Source: Neocallimastix lanati (nom. inval.)
Lineage: Eukaryota; Neocallimastigomycota; Neocallimastigomycetes; Neocallimastigales; Neocallimastigaceae
Assembly: GCA_016946835.1 (NCBI GenBank)
Contig: JACVTC010000021.1
Span: 721,501 to 785,500, forward strand
Direction of reading: 5' to 3'
DNA: 64,000 nucleotides
Part shown: piece after piece, positions 46,961 through 58,545 of the stretch
How the letters are laid out: every line of letters begins with the position of its first letter
Numbering within the stretch: position 1 is the first letter of the stretch
Made by a program: the position numbers and the translations under genes
The notes under the pieces: model-generated
The model's input: the letters and a program-made list of their open reading frames with translations, nothing else
Databases searched by the model: none
Told to the model about the DNA's origin: nothing

Positions 46961-49900
46961 ATAACTAAAAGCGAAAAGTATATCTGGTCTGGTGCATATT
47001 CCTAAATATAATAAGCTGCCAATAGCGCTTCGGTATTTTGTTTCATTAAATTTCTTTGTTCTCAGTTGAGGATTTTCTTTTGGAATAAGATTTTTGGTTG
47101 TTTTTATATAAGAGTCAGTACTGAATTTGTTTAAAATATCATTTACGTACCTTGATTGATGTAGAATATATCCATCTTTAATTTTATTAAATTTTATGCC
47201 AATAACGAATTCTACATCCCCAATGTCTTTTATGTTAAACTTTCTTTTGATTGATTCTTTTACTGAATTTATTTCAGCTAATGTTCCAGCAATAAGTATG
47301 TCATCAACGTAGACTGACAAAATACATATTATTTCCTTTTTATTATTAATTTTCTTGTATACACAAGGTTCACTTTTTAATCTGGTAAAACTTATTTTTA
47401 TTAATTCTTCGTTTAATTTATTGTTCCATTCTTTACCTGCTTGCTTTAGACCATAGAGAGCTTTGTTTAATTTCCAAAAAGATTTCTCATAAGATTGATG
47501 TCCTTCTGGAGCTTTCATGTATATATGTTCATTAAGAGGAGCGTTTAAATAAGCTGAATTAATATCTATTTGTTTTATTTTGAAGTTCATGTTTACTGCA
47601 ATGACTGTAATAATTCGAATGGTATCTTGTTTGAGGGTAGGGGCAAATGTTTCGTTATAGTCGATACCGTATTCTTGGGTATATCCCTTAGCGACTAGTC
47701 TCGCTTTTCTTTTAATTATTTTACCATTTGAGTCTCTTTTATATTTAAATACCCACCTGGATGAAATAATATTTGATCCTGAGGGTACCGTATTGACTAC
47801 TGTGAATACTTTCAGTCTTTCCATATTATCAAGTTCTTCTTTTACTGATTTTAACCATTCTGATTTATCATTTAGTTTGAATATGTCTTTGTAGTTGTAA
47901 GGTTCAATTAGTGTATTGTTATTATTACTTATCTTTTTTCTTTTATTAATATTAAATGAATTATTATTTGACTTTCTTTTAGTTCCTTCTATATATTGAT
48001 AGTTTCTGTCTTTATTGTTCTCTTTATATTCATTATTAATATTATTAATTTCTTTCTGAGTCCTATTTAAATTTTTATTTTTGTTACCTTCTATTACGTT
48101 GTAGATTTTATTATTAATATTTGTTGAATTGTTGTGTTGATTGTTATTGTTTTGTTTTGTTGGATCATTTTTTGTTGTTTTGTCAGAATTATTGTTGATG
48201 ATAGTGACTTCATCATTATAATTGATGTCAGTAGTGATACTATTTTTATCATTATATTTATTGATGATGTGATTTTTATTACTATTATTACTTATATTAA
48301 GTTTTCTATTTGTATCTATATTTCTTTCAAAATTATTTTCAATAATTCCACTGTTCTTATTATTGATTTTATGTTTGTGGTGTTATATATCTCATTGTGC
48401 CAAATAATAAATTTGTTGAAAACATCAGTTTTATTTTGGGTAAAGATCACCCATCCATATCTTGAAAAATCATCTAAAATTGTTAGGAAATATTTGTTGT
48501 TATTTATGGAGTTAGTGACTGGTCCAACTAGATCTATGTGTATGAGATCTAAGATTTGTTTTGTTTTATTTGTCGTAGGCTTATAAGATTTATTTTTTAA
48601 TTTTGAATTAATACATATTGCGCATTTGGTTTGTACGTTTGTATTATTTAACTTATTTTTGATCTTTGATATATCAAAATGGCCTAAGCATCTGTGCCAA
48701 AGGTCCATTAATTGACTTTTATTCAGAAAAGTATGGTTAATTACATGATTACCTTTTATATTATTTTTCTTAAAATAAATTGGTTGTTCTGATGTAAATA
48801 TTTTGAATGTGTTCATATTATCAGATATTGATTTATAGATTCGGTTACCCTTATCGTTATAAATTAATGCTTGTGAGTTATTGTAATTATTGAATATGAC
48901 TTTGAAGTTTTGTGCTATTAACTGATTAATGGAAATTAAATTTTTTTTAATATGTTTTGAATAGTAAATATTTTTAAGTGTGAATTTATAATTATTAATG
49001 AATCCGGTAAAGTCGCCGTAATAGTTTGATAAAATTTTCTTTCCATTTGCAAGCGAAATTTTTGTATTACATTTTTTGATATTGGTGAGTAAATTAATAT
49101 TGTTTGTGGTGCTTATTGAAGCACCAGAATCAAGGATCCAAACTATAAAGTTATTATTTTTATTTCAATTAATTTTATTATAGTTATTATTTGTTTCAAT
49201 GCTATTGATTTCTAAAGCATTATCTGAAAAATAATCTTTTGAAAAATCTTCTTGGTAATTATCTTTATATTCTTTATTATTGTTTATTAAATAAACATGC
49301 TTATTGTTTATTTTATTTTTGTTATATTTCTTATCTGATTCCCTTTTGTCTTTATTAGATTTATTATTCTTGGTTACTTTATTAAAGCTAATTTTCTTAT
49401 TTTTAAAGCAATCCTTAATATAGTGGCCGTATTTTCCGCAGAGAAAGCACTTTCCATTCTTTCTTTTGGAATATTTTCTTTTCTTATCTCTAATTTTACT
49501 CTTAGGATATGAATGTAAATGAAAAATGCTTTTAGATTTTTCTTCTTGAATCTTTTTTTCTTTAAAATGAGAGAACGTAATGTCTGGAACTATCCTTTTA
49601 AGATAGTTACAACATTCTTTCCAATTATTGTTGAATTGGAAAACGTTAATCCACCTTAAATTTTCTGGTAAAGCACGGTTAAGAATTCAGACTTTTGTAT
49701 TGTCAGAAATGTCTGAGTCTATTATTTCTAGTTCATCAAGCATATTTTGGAGAGTTGCTAAAAAAATGTGAATATCATCATTTATATTAAACTTTAAGAA
49801 ATTGATTCTATTTTTCAGAATCATTTTTCTATGTTCATCTCCAAGAGTAAAGGATTCCTGGAGAAAATTCCACATCTGAAAGGCTGTTTTACTATGACCT

Positions 49901-50290
49901 TTCAGAATCTCTTTAGTTTTATTCCCAAGACTGTTGGTAATGATCCATTTTACAGGGATATCATTTTTGATATCCTTTTGAGTAGTTCCAGCATCATAGA
50001 CAAGTGAAGAATCAAATTTATCAATAATATAATCGTCTAGATTTTCTCTTATATCCTTTCGTCTTAATTTTTTTATTTTTTGGGAACTAATATACTCGTC
50101 TAGATTGTTGATTGTTAAGAGGTATAGGATATTGGTTTTCCAATTTTGGAAGTTTTCAATATTTAGTTCTGTTATATGATTAAAATTCTCTGAATAATTA
50201 AAAGAAAATCCTTTGACAGAAAGATTGTTTTCTGTGGTATCAATAATTTGATTTCTTTGGTTGTTTCTAGTTCTGGGTATATTGTTTTAT
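46961..50290 (-). pseudogene. Copia element CopD (gag to RT)
   Basis: Minus strand. Gag lies at about 50290-49500 (ITELNIENFQNWKTNILYLL, FQMWNFLQESFTLGDEHRKM); the expected start codon reads ATA, and a TGA stops the frame at 49689. The zinc knuckle is CFLCGKYGHYIKDC near 49430 and the protease WILDSGASIS near 49130. Integrase is WHRCLGHFD..CAICINSKLKNK (48680), HIDLVGPVT (Asp), with a frameshift after IIRT near 48350. The Asn-rich linker follows. RT (46946-47824) is uninterrupted, with QIDINSAYLNAPLN, LNKALYGLKQAGKEWN and VYVDDILIAG (YVDD intact), up to TRPDILFAFS. The element is cut at about 46970, so RNase H and the 3' LTR are missing, and GypG abuts. Confidence 0.9.
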
Positions 50291-50974
50291 AGATTTAGTT
50301 AAGATAAATATTGATTTACTTTATTGAATTGATTAAGTTTTGATGATTATATAATTTTTTTTTTATTTTTTTTTACTTAAAAATTTTATATTTTTTTTAT
50401 TTTATATATGTATATTTTTTAACGATTTTAGATTTAATTTAAATCTTAAATTTAATTGGATTCGAAAATTTACGGTTTCTATTTTTTTTTTTTTTTTTTT
50501 TTTTTTTGGTGTTAAATAGATTCCCCTTTTTTTTTAATTAGTTTAATTAACTTGACCGTCATATTGATGTCATCTGGTGTTGTTTATATTAAGAGTAATT
50601 GATAAAGTCATGACATGATTGCTCTAATATGACTAATTTGACATTATTCATAATATATTAGTAAATATATATTACTATTATTTATTCTTTATTTTATTAA
50701 ATTACATAATCTTAGTATATTAATATTATTGTTTATTTTTTTTTTATATATTGTTTTATATGTCTTATGAATTATTTTAATCTATTCAATATATAATTTT
50801 AATTTATTTTAACTGTCTTATGACTTTTGCTATAGGTTACATTATTTTCAATTTAAGTTATTTAATTGTTATTTTAAATTATATTATTAATTAAATTTAT
50901 ATAGTTGAAATTTTAAGTTATCTCAATTTTTATTCTATCTGGAATCTTTGAATTTTATTGTTTTATGCTTAAAA
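50291..50974. other. CopD leader, proximal part
   Basis: Non-coding, AT-rich, with long T runs at about 50360 and 50485. It lies between the gag frame and the 38-bp tandem array. Confidence 0.5.
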
Positions 50975-51398
50975 TATGTAGCTGACCTCCTGGATTTATT
51001 TTCAGCTTAAATTGTATAGCTGACACCCTAGATTCTCTTTCAGTTTAAATTGTATAGCTAACATCATAAATTTACTTTCAGTTTAAATTGTATAGCTAAC
51101 ATCATAAATTTACTTTCAGTTTAAACTATATATAGTTGACATCTTAAATTTACTTTCAGCTTAAATTATATAGCTGACATCTTAAATTTACTTTCAGCTT
51201 AAATTATATAGCTGACATCCTAGATTCACTTTCAGCTTAAATTATATAGCTGACATCCTAGATTCACTTTCAGCTTAAATTATATAGCTGACATCCTAGA
51301 TTCACTTTCAGCTTAAATTATATAGCTGACATCCTAGATTCACTTTCAGCTTAAATTGTATAGCTGACATCTTAAATTTACTTTCAGCTTAAATTAGT
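50975..51398. repeat. 38-bp tandem repeat array, about 11 units
   Basis: The unit is about 38 bp; plus strand start AGCTGACATCCTAGATTCAC, then TTTCAGCTTAAATTATAT. Four successive units at about 51210-51360 are identical or nearly so, while outer units drift (AGCTAACATCATAAATTTAC). Located between the PBS at 51644 and gag of CopD, so it would be in the 5' leader RNA of that element. Confidence 0.9.
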
Positions 51399-51643
51399 TG
51401 GTAACATTTTATATATTGCTTTTATCTTATAATTGATATCTGAGTTATATAAGTTTATGTTATATATTTTATTACTATTATTTTTAATTTAGATATATGA
51501 ATATAGATAAATAAATAACAATTAGTATCATATTATTATAGGTTTATATTATTTATAAAGTATTTTTTTTTTATTTTTTTTTTTATTTTTTTTTTTTTTT
51601 AATTGGTATACTTAGCTTTTATTTTATTTAATCGGGAGAGATT

Positions 51644-51656
51644 GAGACTCTTAATC
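51644..51656 (-). promoter_or_regulatory. CopD primer-binding site
   Basis: GATTAAGAGTCTC on the minus strand follows the LTR end TTTTTGACA. It is identical to the other three copia PBS copies. Confidence 0.78.
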
Positions 51657-51927
51657 TGTCAAAAATATATTTCGATAAATAATTATCATTATTAAGTTAT
51701 TAAAAATAGAACACATTATTCAGTAAAAATAAACATTTATTTTAGTTTTACGATTATTTAAAATATCTTTTATTATTATGTTCCTTCTTTTATTAAAATT
51801 AAGAATTATTTTTAAACAATAAAATCATTACTTGGTTTTATACTTTAATGAATGTTACAAATATAATTTGTTGGTTATTACAATATTAAAAATAAATTAA
51901 TAATCAATTTAATAATTGTTATTTTTA

Positions 51928-51930
<3 letters not shown>
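51657..51930 (-). repeat. Probable 5' LTR of CopD (about 274 bp)
   Basis: Right next to the PBS. On the minus strand it would start TGTTAAAAATAACAATTATT at 51930 and end ATATATTTTTGACA at 51657. No 3' LTR is available for comparison because the element is truncated. An (ATT)n microsatellite begins immediately outside. Confidence 0.6.
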
Positions 51931-51993
<63 letters not shown>

Positions 51994-52020
51994 TTAATAA
52001 TAATAATAATAATAATAATA
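51931..52020. repeat. (AAT)n microsatellite
   Basis: Imperfect TAA repeats of about 90 bp, interrupted by two ATTAAT units. The open reading frame across it is low-complexity only. Confidence 0.9.
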
Positions 52021-53699
52021 AAAATAAATTTGGAAATTTTATTTTTTATTATTATTAATTTGTTTTTAACTTTTATTTTATTATTATCAATTTTTCAGTA
52101 AAATTTCTATTTCAAAATTTCGAAATTTTCAAAACTTTCAAAATTCAAAAACATGGCTATGTTACAACTATAAAATTATAATTCAATTTAATTCATAAAT
52201 TCATTAATTATTATAATTTTCAATTTTTTTAAAGTTAAAGCATAAATTTAAAAAGTTAATTGAAATTAAAATTTCAAAATTTCAATTTCAAATATTTTTA
52301 ATCAAAAGCATTTAAAAATGGTACCATCATATTCTTAAACATCAATTTTCATAACAAAATTTTAATTTTATTAAATTTTAGAAATTTCAAAATTTCAATG
52401 CACTTATAAATGGCTTCTTTTTAAAATTTAAAATGACTCAAGTAACCTTCATAAATTAAAAAAATTTTTAATTTAGGAAATTTCAAAAATTTTATTTAAC
52501 AAAAATTTAAACCTCCTTATCGTTACACAAAAATCATCTTGAATCCGATTTTTATGGGACTATATTATTAATATCTTATAATTAAATACTATTATTATGT
52601 AACTTACAAAGTATAAAAGAAAAATGTAGAAATCTATCTTTTATGTTCGTTGTAAGGTTATTGTGTTTACAATAATTATATACTAATAATTCAACTTTTG
52701 TTAAAATAAATAAATATTTTTATAAATCTTTCAAAGAAATTATTGCTTAAATTATTCTTTAAATATTTAGTATTTAAATAATTTAATTATTTATCTTATT
52801 TTATTTTAATTATTATTTTATTATTAATTAATTATTGTTGGATTATTAATATATAATTCAACATATTAACCTAGTAACATTATTAATTATAAAGCTATTT
52901 TGTATCTTAATTTTAATACATAAGAGTATTTAATAGGAAATACAAGTTATTTAGTGATATCCCATATTAGATATGATATGGGCACAGATCACACACAATA
53001 TTTTAAAAACACATTATTAAATATTATAAATAAATTTTAATTCAGTTTAAGTAAAAGTATTTTATGAATTTTTATTTTATTATATTGTCCTCGTTTCAAA
53101 AGAAAGAAAATTTCTTCCATTTATATTTTTTACATGAGCCTTAGATTACAGAAAAATAAAAAAGATAAAAATAATAGTTATTACTTTAAAATAATCGTTT
53201 TATTAATAATTTATTATATATTATTTTTTTTTTAACATTAAGAGTTATTTTTATGTTAGGAATAATACTTTGATTTTTAATATTTTTCATTTTAAATATA
53301 TATATAAGAAATTGGTTATTCTTTATATTAAAAACAGATTAAATATTTAATTAAATTAATCATTATTTTAACACAATATTTTACGAAATTTGTTAATATA
53401 GAATTAATTTAAATTTATATTAATAGAATGAGAATAACTAAATTATTTGCTAAATTTAAGTGAACAAATAAATAAATTATTATAATAATAAATGGATATG
53501 ATAATAGAAATTAAATAAATTTTAATATTTAAAGAATGATTCAATAAATTATTTTATTTTTTAAATATATAAAAACTATTTAACAAAATAATTTTTAATT
53601 GTAAATTAAATTATTTTTAATATAATTTTAAATAAATTATTAATTATATTTAAGTGTACAAATGTAATATAAATTAAATAAAAGTTATATTAATTATAA
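52021..53699. other. AT-rich non-coding DNA
   Basis: About 1.7 kb without credible genes. The part 52090-52500 is full of TTTCAAAATTTC-type short motifs in both orientations. No LTR ends were identified. Confidence 0.5.
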
Positions 53700-56560
53700 C
53701 TTAACTAAAAAAATATCAAAAATAATTATAGATTCTTACATTGCTCTTTTATGGTAACGGTTCATTTAATCCTTTGTCTCTTTCAGTATAAGGCTCCAAC
53801 TACGAAATATTAAATATTGGGTGTAAATGAAGATTTTCTAGTAGTTCAAGTCGGTAGTTCATTTCTTCCCTCACTTCTATGATCTTAAAGGGTCCAAGAT
53901 ACTGAATAAAAAGTTTTTTGTAGGTTCATTGGTGAAGTAATACCTTTTCAACTAATCATGTCGTTAATGTCGAAAGTAGGACAAGAAACTATCTTAGGGT
54001 CCAAACTTATTGAAATATCCTTTAGCTTTGATAAGGTACCTTTTAAATGCATCAAAATGGACCGACCAATCCCATGTAAGAACAATGGCGTTATCTTTAG
54101 AAGAACTGGAGGAGATTCAATATTGCATACTGGATTAAAACCATAATTGGCACAAAAGGGCGACATGTTAATAAACTTGTGAAATGAGTTGTTATAAGCC
54201 ATTTCACAAAGAGGAAGATAAATACACCATTTATTTTGGGTAGTAGAACAATAGCATCTTAAATATTGTTCGATTACGGATTTAGCCATTTCAACTTGAC
54301 CATTCCCTAAAATCATTATTTCTAATTATGATTTTAGGGTCCATGATACAGAAAAATGTTGTAAAGGAACATCTTGGCGGTCAGATCAACGGAAGAGACA
54401 TCAGAGTAAAGTATTAAATGGATCATCTTTGTTAAGAAATCTGAAACCACCATAATACATGTGCAATCTTGTGAACTAGGTAACGAAACTTTAAAATCAA
54501 CCCCAATAATTTCCCATGGTTTATTGGGAATAGGTAACGGTTGAACTTTACCATAGCGTTTATGTTTACGGATTTTATACCTAGTACAAATTGAACAAGA
54601 AAGAATGTAATCATTTAACATTTTTCTTTATATTAGGTCACCAGTAATATCTTTTAATTTTTAAAGAGTTTTATCAATTCCTTAGTGTCTGTTGGTGTGT
54701 GAGTTGTGAAAAGACTTCAAAATTCTTACTCTTAAAGTGGATTGGACGATGATTTTGTTTTGGAAATGCAAGATCCCTTCTTTTAATGAAAGTAAAGAGC
54801 TTTTAACAGTGTTTGACATAATTTTGATCTTTTCTAAAATAGATCTGCAAAATGTGTCAGCCGTTTGGGCATCAATCAAACTACTGATATTATCAGCGTT
54901 TGCACAATAAAGGCATTATCGTCCAATAAAGGAAGGTCTTTGTTGTGAAGGGAAGCCATGGATCTAAAATCCGGACAACGAATCTTCTTTACCACTCCTT
55001 GATCCAGATCTGAACGAAATCCTTAAGTCAAATTGAGTAAGAAAGAGGTTCCACCTTATTTAGTGTTGATTTAAATGTTGAGGCTTTTTAAAATATAATA
55101 AGTTCCTGTGATCAGCAATGATTTGAACAGGAAACTAAGCCCCTTCAAGGTGGTGACGCCAGGTTTCAAAAGCGGTGATAATATTGAGTAGTTCTTCATC
55201 GTATATATAGTATAATTTACTTCAGAAGATGACAAAGTCTAGAATTAAAAGTGACATGATGGAGTTCATATCACTGATTTGAGAGAGAATGCAACCAACA
55301 GCGAAATCACTGGCATCAGTTTTAACAGTGAGTTCCTTATCTGGATCAGGATAGATAGGGATTTCGTCCGTGGTGAAAGTAAGAATTAATTTTTTAAAAG
55401 CATTCTCAGCATCTTTGTTTCAATTAAACTCGCTATTCTTCTTGAGGAGTATTCTTAAAGGTTTCATGATTTTAGCGAAATTCATTATGAATTTCTTATT
55501 GTAGTTACAGACTCCAAGGAAAATTTGAAGTACTTTCATGCTTTTTGGGGTTGGCCATTCAATAATTGATTTTACTTTGTTTTTATCCATGGAAATACCA
55601 TTTATTGATACAACAAACACAACAAAAATATTTTCATAAACGTGGAATTCACATTTTTTCCAGATTTACACAAAGACCATTTCTGACTAAAGAGGAAAAG
55701 ACATGACCAACATATTTGATATGCTCTGTGAGATTTTTTGAATATATTATAATGTTATTTAAGTAGACAGAGAGAAACAAAATAATATCATCGGAAAAGA
55801 TGTCTTAGATGAAGCGTTGAAAAACCAAAGGCACGTTACGTAAACCAAATGGCATTACACGATATTCAAAATGACCAAAAAGGGTGTGAAAACAGTAAGG
55901 TTATTCATGATTTTTCTTGACAAGAACCAAGTTATAGGCAGATCCTAAGTCAAGTTGAGAGATGATAATAGCACCTTTACATGATTCAATCAGATCAGAT
56001 ATCCCTGAATTTGGATAACTGTTTCAAATAGTGACAGAATTGAGCTTTCTATACTTAATACAAAGCCTGAAAGAACCGTCACCTTTTTTAACAAATAACA
56101 CCAGCAGGAGATTTCGATTTTCTAATGAAACCTTTTGAAAGGCTTTCCTTAATGTATTCACGAAGGGCCCTTTTTTCTTCAACGGTCAATGAATAAATAG
56201 GTCCAAAATATAGTTGAGCACCAGGAACTAAATCAATGATTATATCATAAGCACGGTATTGAGGAAGTTTATAAACTTCTTTCCTTTCGAATACAATGAA
56301 GAGGTCATAATAATATTTTTTAATTATTTCTTCATTTTTTGTTTGAATCTTTAATTTCCCTGTTTTGAACTAAAGCAGGACAGATATTCGTATCATTAAG
56401 TTCGTCATCAGATATGAAATCCCGAATTATTGAGTCAAGAGAAATTGTGGTAGCCTTAGAAAATGGAGACATCTTTTGAAAGGAATTTCAATCCTATTTA
56501 CCATTTTCTCTGACTATCATAGTCTTTTGTATCAAAAGAAACCTGAGAAAATGTCACAAA
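53700..56560 (-). pseudogene. Ty3/gypsy pol GypJ (RT-RNase H-integrase), heavily decayed
   Basis: Minus strand. From the 5' side: LPQYRAYDIIIDLVPGAQLY near 56270 and FGPIYSLTVEEKRALREYI near 56200 begin the RT. Its palm is broken by many frameshifts (KSIIEWPTPKSMKVLQIFLG at 55570 is the RT thumb). RNase H remnants lie at 55400-55050. Integrase: CSICTRYKIRKHKRYGKVQP and WEIIGVDFKVSLPSSQDCT (catalytic Asp) at 54334-54621, then QVEMAKSVIEQYLRCYC (Glu) at 53948-54316. The C-terminal part YLGPFKIIEVREEMNYRLEL and HPIFNIS lies near 53880. Catalytic spacing is destroyed by deletion near 54330. No LTRs were assigned. Confidence 0.82.
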
Positions 56561-56879
56561 AACTTGTTCGTTAGGTTCTCTTTCTATCAGAATTCAATTT
56601 GAAAATTACATACCAGGCCCGACCTGCCAATGGAAATCATAACGTACTTTCTTGTTGACAAGATCATGATACAAATGAAGAAGAATTATCCTCTGCTATT
56701 CCCTTCGTTGTCCAAAAACCAGAAAACTTTTATGCTATTTCCTTTTTGGCATCACTAAAAGACCAAATTCTTCACGAATACAAGAAATATAAATAGTATC
56801 AAAAGATCTCTAAAAAACTTCAGTCTAAACAAAATTTTCCAAAATCAAATAATTTTTCCTAAAGCAATAATTTCCTACT
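56561..56879. other. Junction of two oppositely oriented gypsy copies
   Basis: The minus-strand RT of GypJ ends and plus-strand RNase H/integrase of the next copy begins here. Short gypsy-like words occur (RPANGNH type) but no continuous frame. Confidence 0.4.
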
Positions 56880-58162
56880 ATTTAAAAGAAAAATATATGT
56901 TCCCTCTAATTGTAGATCCTCAGTTTAAACATTTGCCATGACTCTCCATAAGCTGGTCATTTTGGTTTCAAGAAAATTTTCTCTTTAATCAATAGGGACT
57001 TTCGGTGGTCATCTATGCAAAGCGAATATCAAAGATTATAAAAGATCTTATGAAATCTGTTGTCATTCAAAAGACTCTAGACACAAACCTTATGGATTTT
57101 TAAACCCACTTGAAATTCCTGACAGACCTTAGACTTTCCTATCTATTGGATTCTATCACTGATCTCCCTCTTTCTAATGGTTATATTTGTATTTTTGTTA
57201 TATTTAACAGATTTACCAAAATGGATCATTTCATCCCTTTCTCTAATGTTCCTTCTTCAGAAAACACTAATATAACATTTATGACTTCCATTTTCAGACT
57301 TCATGGACTGTCAAATAAAATTCTTTCCCATAGAGGTACACAATTCACTTTTAAATTCTGGTCTTCTATTTGTAAAACTATTAAAATTTCAATAAAACTT
57401 TCTTCTCCATTTCACCATCACATTAACAGTTTAACGGAGAGGGTGATCTTCATTTTGAACAATTTCTCAAATGTTATTCAAATTTTAAAGGATCAAATTG
57501 GTATAATTATCTATTCCTTTCCGAATTCTGCTATAACAATTCAGTTTAAGAATAGCTAAAGAATTCACCATTCTACTCAAATTATGGTTACAATCCTCGA
57601 TTCTCTCCAGTTATACCAAGTTCCATCGATGTTCCTCGTGGAGAAGAATTCACAACAAACTTAGAAGAACTTTTCAAAGAATTAAAAGAAAACTTAAAAC
57701 AAGAAATTAGCAAACAAGAAAAATTAACTAATAAGCATAAAATTAAAGTCCCTGAATTCAAAGGCAACGACAATTATGGGTTAACAGTTCCCTTTAATTC
57801 AAAATAAAAATAAGAAATTAAAACCAATAAAGTTAGGACTTAATAAAATTCATGAAAAAATTTCCCCAGTAACATTCAAAATTAATTTTCCATAAAATAT
57901 AATTCACCCAATCATTCATGTATCTGAACTCAAGCCATATTATGAAAATAATTTAAAAAGAAAGAAAGAACCACCACCTCCAATTAAAGTCAATGACAAA
58001 GAAGAACATGAGGTTGAAAAAATTCTTGACAAAAGAAGACATTATGGGAAAATTCAATATCTTATTAAGTGGAAAGGATATCTATTATCTGAGTCCTCTT
58101 GGAAACCAGAAACAAATCTTAATTGTTCAGAATTACTTAAAAAATTCAATAAATCAAACTAA
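56880..58162 (+). pseudogene. Chromodomain-bearing Ty3/gypsy integrase
   Basis: Plus-strand chromovirus remnant. The zinc-finger region is recognisable in shifted frames near 56940-57085 (HFGFKK, ending SKDSRHKPYGF). The core (57110-57559) reads SITDLPLSNGYICIFVIFNRFTKM with the first Asp lost to Ser, HRGTQFTFKFW where the usual DRG is HRG, and SLTERVIF with the Glu kept. The C-terminal part contains KISPVTFKI, HPIIHVSELKPYYENN, and then a chromodomain (57987-58159): EVEKILDKRRHYGKIQYLIK followed by WKGY and SSWKPETNL. The chromodomain is intact and in frame to the TAA at 58160. Chromodomains of this class direct integration to marked chromatin. Upstream parts have several stops. Confidence 0.88.
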
Positions 58163-58429
58163 GAAGCTTATATTTTGAAAATAAATCTTTATATTATTAC
58201 TTATTATTTTTTCTCAAATTTTTATATTAATATTAAGTTTATTCTTATTAATATCAATAAACTTTTTTATTCTTTAGTATTAATATTCATGAATTTATAT
58301 TAATTTTTATGTAGCTTTATTAATATCAATTTATTTTTATTATTATCATGTATTGAAAATAATTAGTAAAAAAAAATTTATATTAAATTAATTAAATAAA
58401 ATTTTTCTTAGTATAGTTTAGCCTAGTTT
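58163..58429. other. AT-rich 3' flank of the chromovirus
   Basis: No LTR boundary or gene seen. Confidence 0.45.
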
Positions 58430-58545
58430 TGAGATTCGTCTAGTATCCGAGTCCTAGAAGCAAATTAGTAACCATGGTTTAGGGGTATGCTACAATGGCC
58501 ATCAGGCTGAACCCCCAAGGTTTGACTCTCACTCTTTTAAAAATC
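58430..58545 (+). other. GC-richer island with tRNA-like promoter boxes
   Basis: TGGTTTAGGGG (about 58474-58484) fits an RNA polymerase III A box and GGTTTGACTCT (about 58519-58529) resembles a B box, roughly 40 nt apart, with TTTT after. The flanking bases do not fold into a tRNA acceptor or T stem, so it is not a working tRNA. It could be a degenerate tRNA or the head of a tRNA-derived SINE, or chance. Confidence 0.25.

Noticed and set aside
48134-48586. Plus-strand 150-codon hydrophobic ORF
   Set aside because: Shadow of the minus-strand CopD integrase and linker, which have clear domain motifs.
50975-51398. CRISPR array
   Set aside because: Units are tandem without spacers, in eukaryotic DNA, inside a retroelement leader.
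51916-52101. 61-codon Ile-rich ORF
   Set aside because: It is only the translation of the (AAT)n microsatellite and flanks.
58430-58545. Functional tRNA gene
   Set aside because: A- and B-box-like words are present, but acceptor and T stems cannot be paired and no anticodon arm is convincing.
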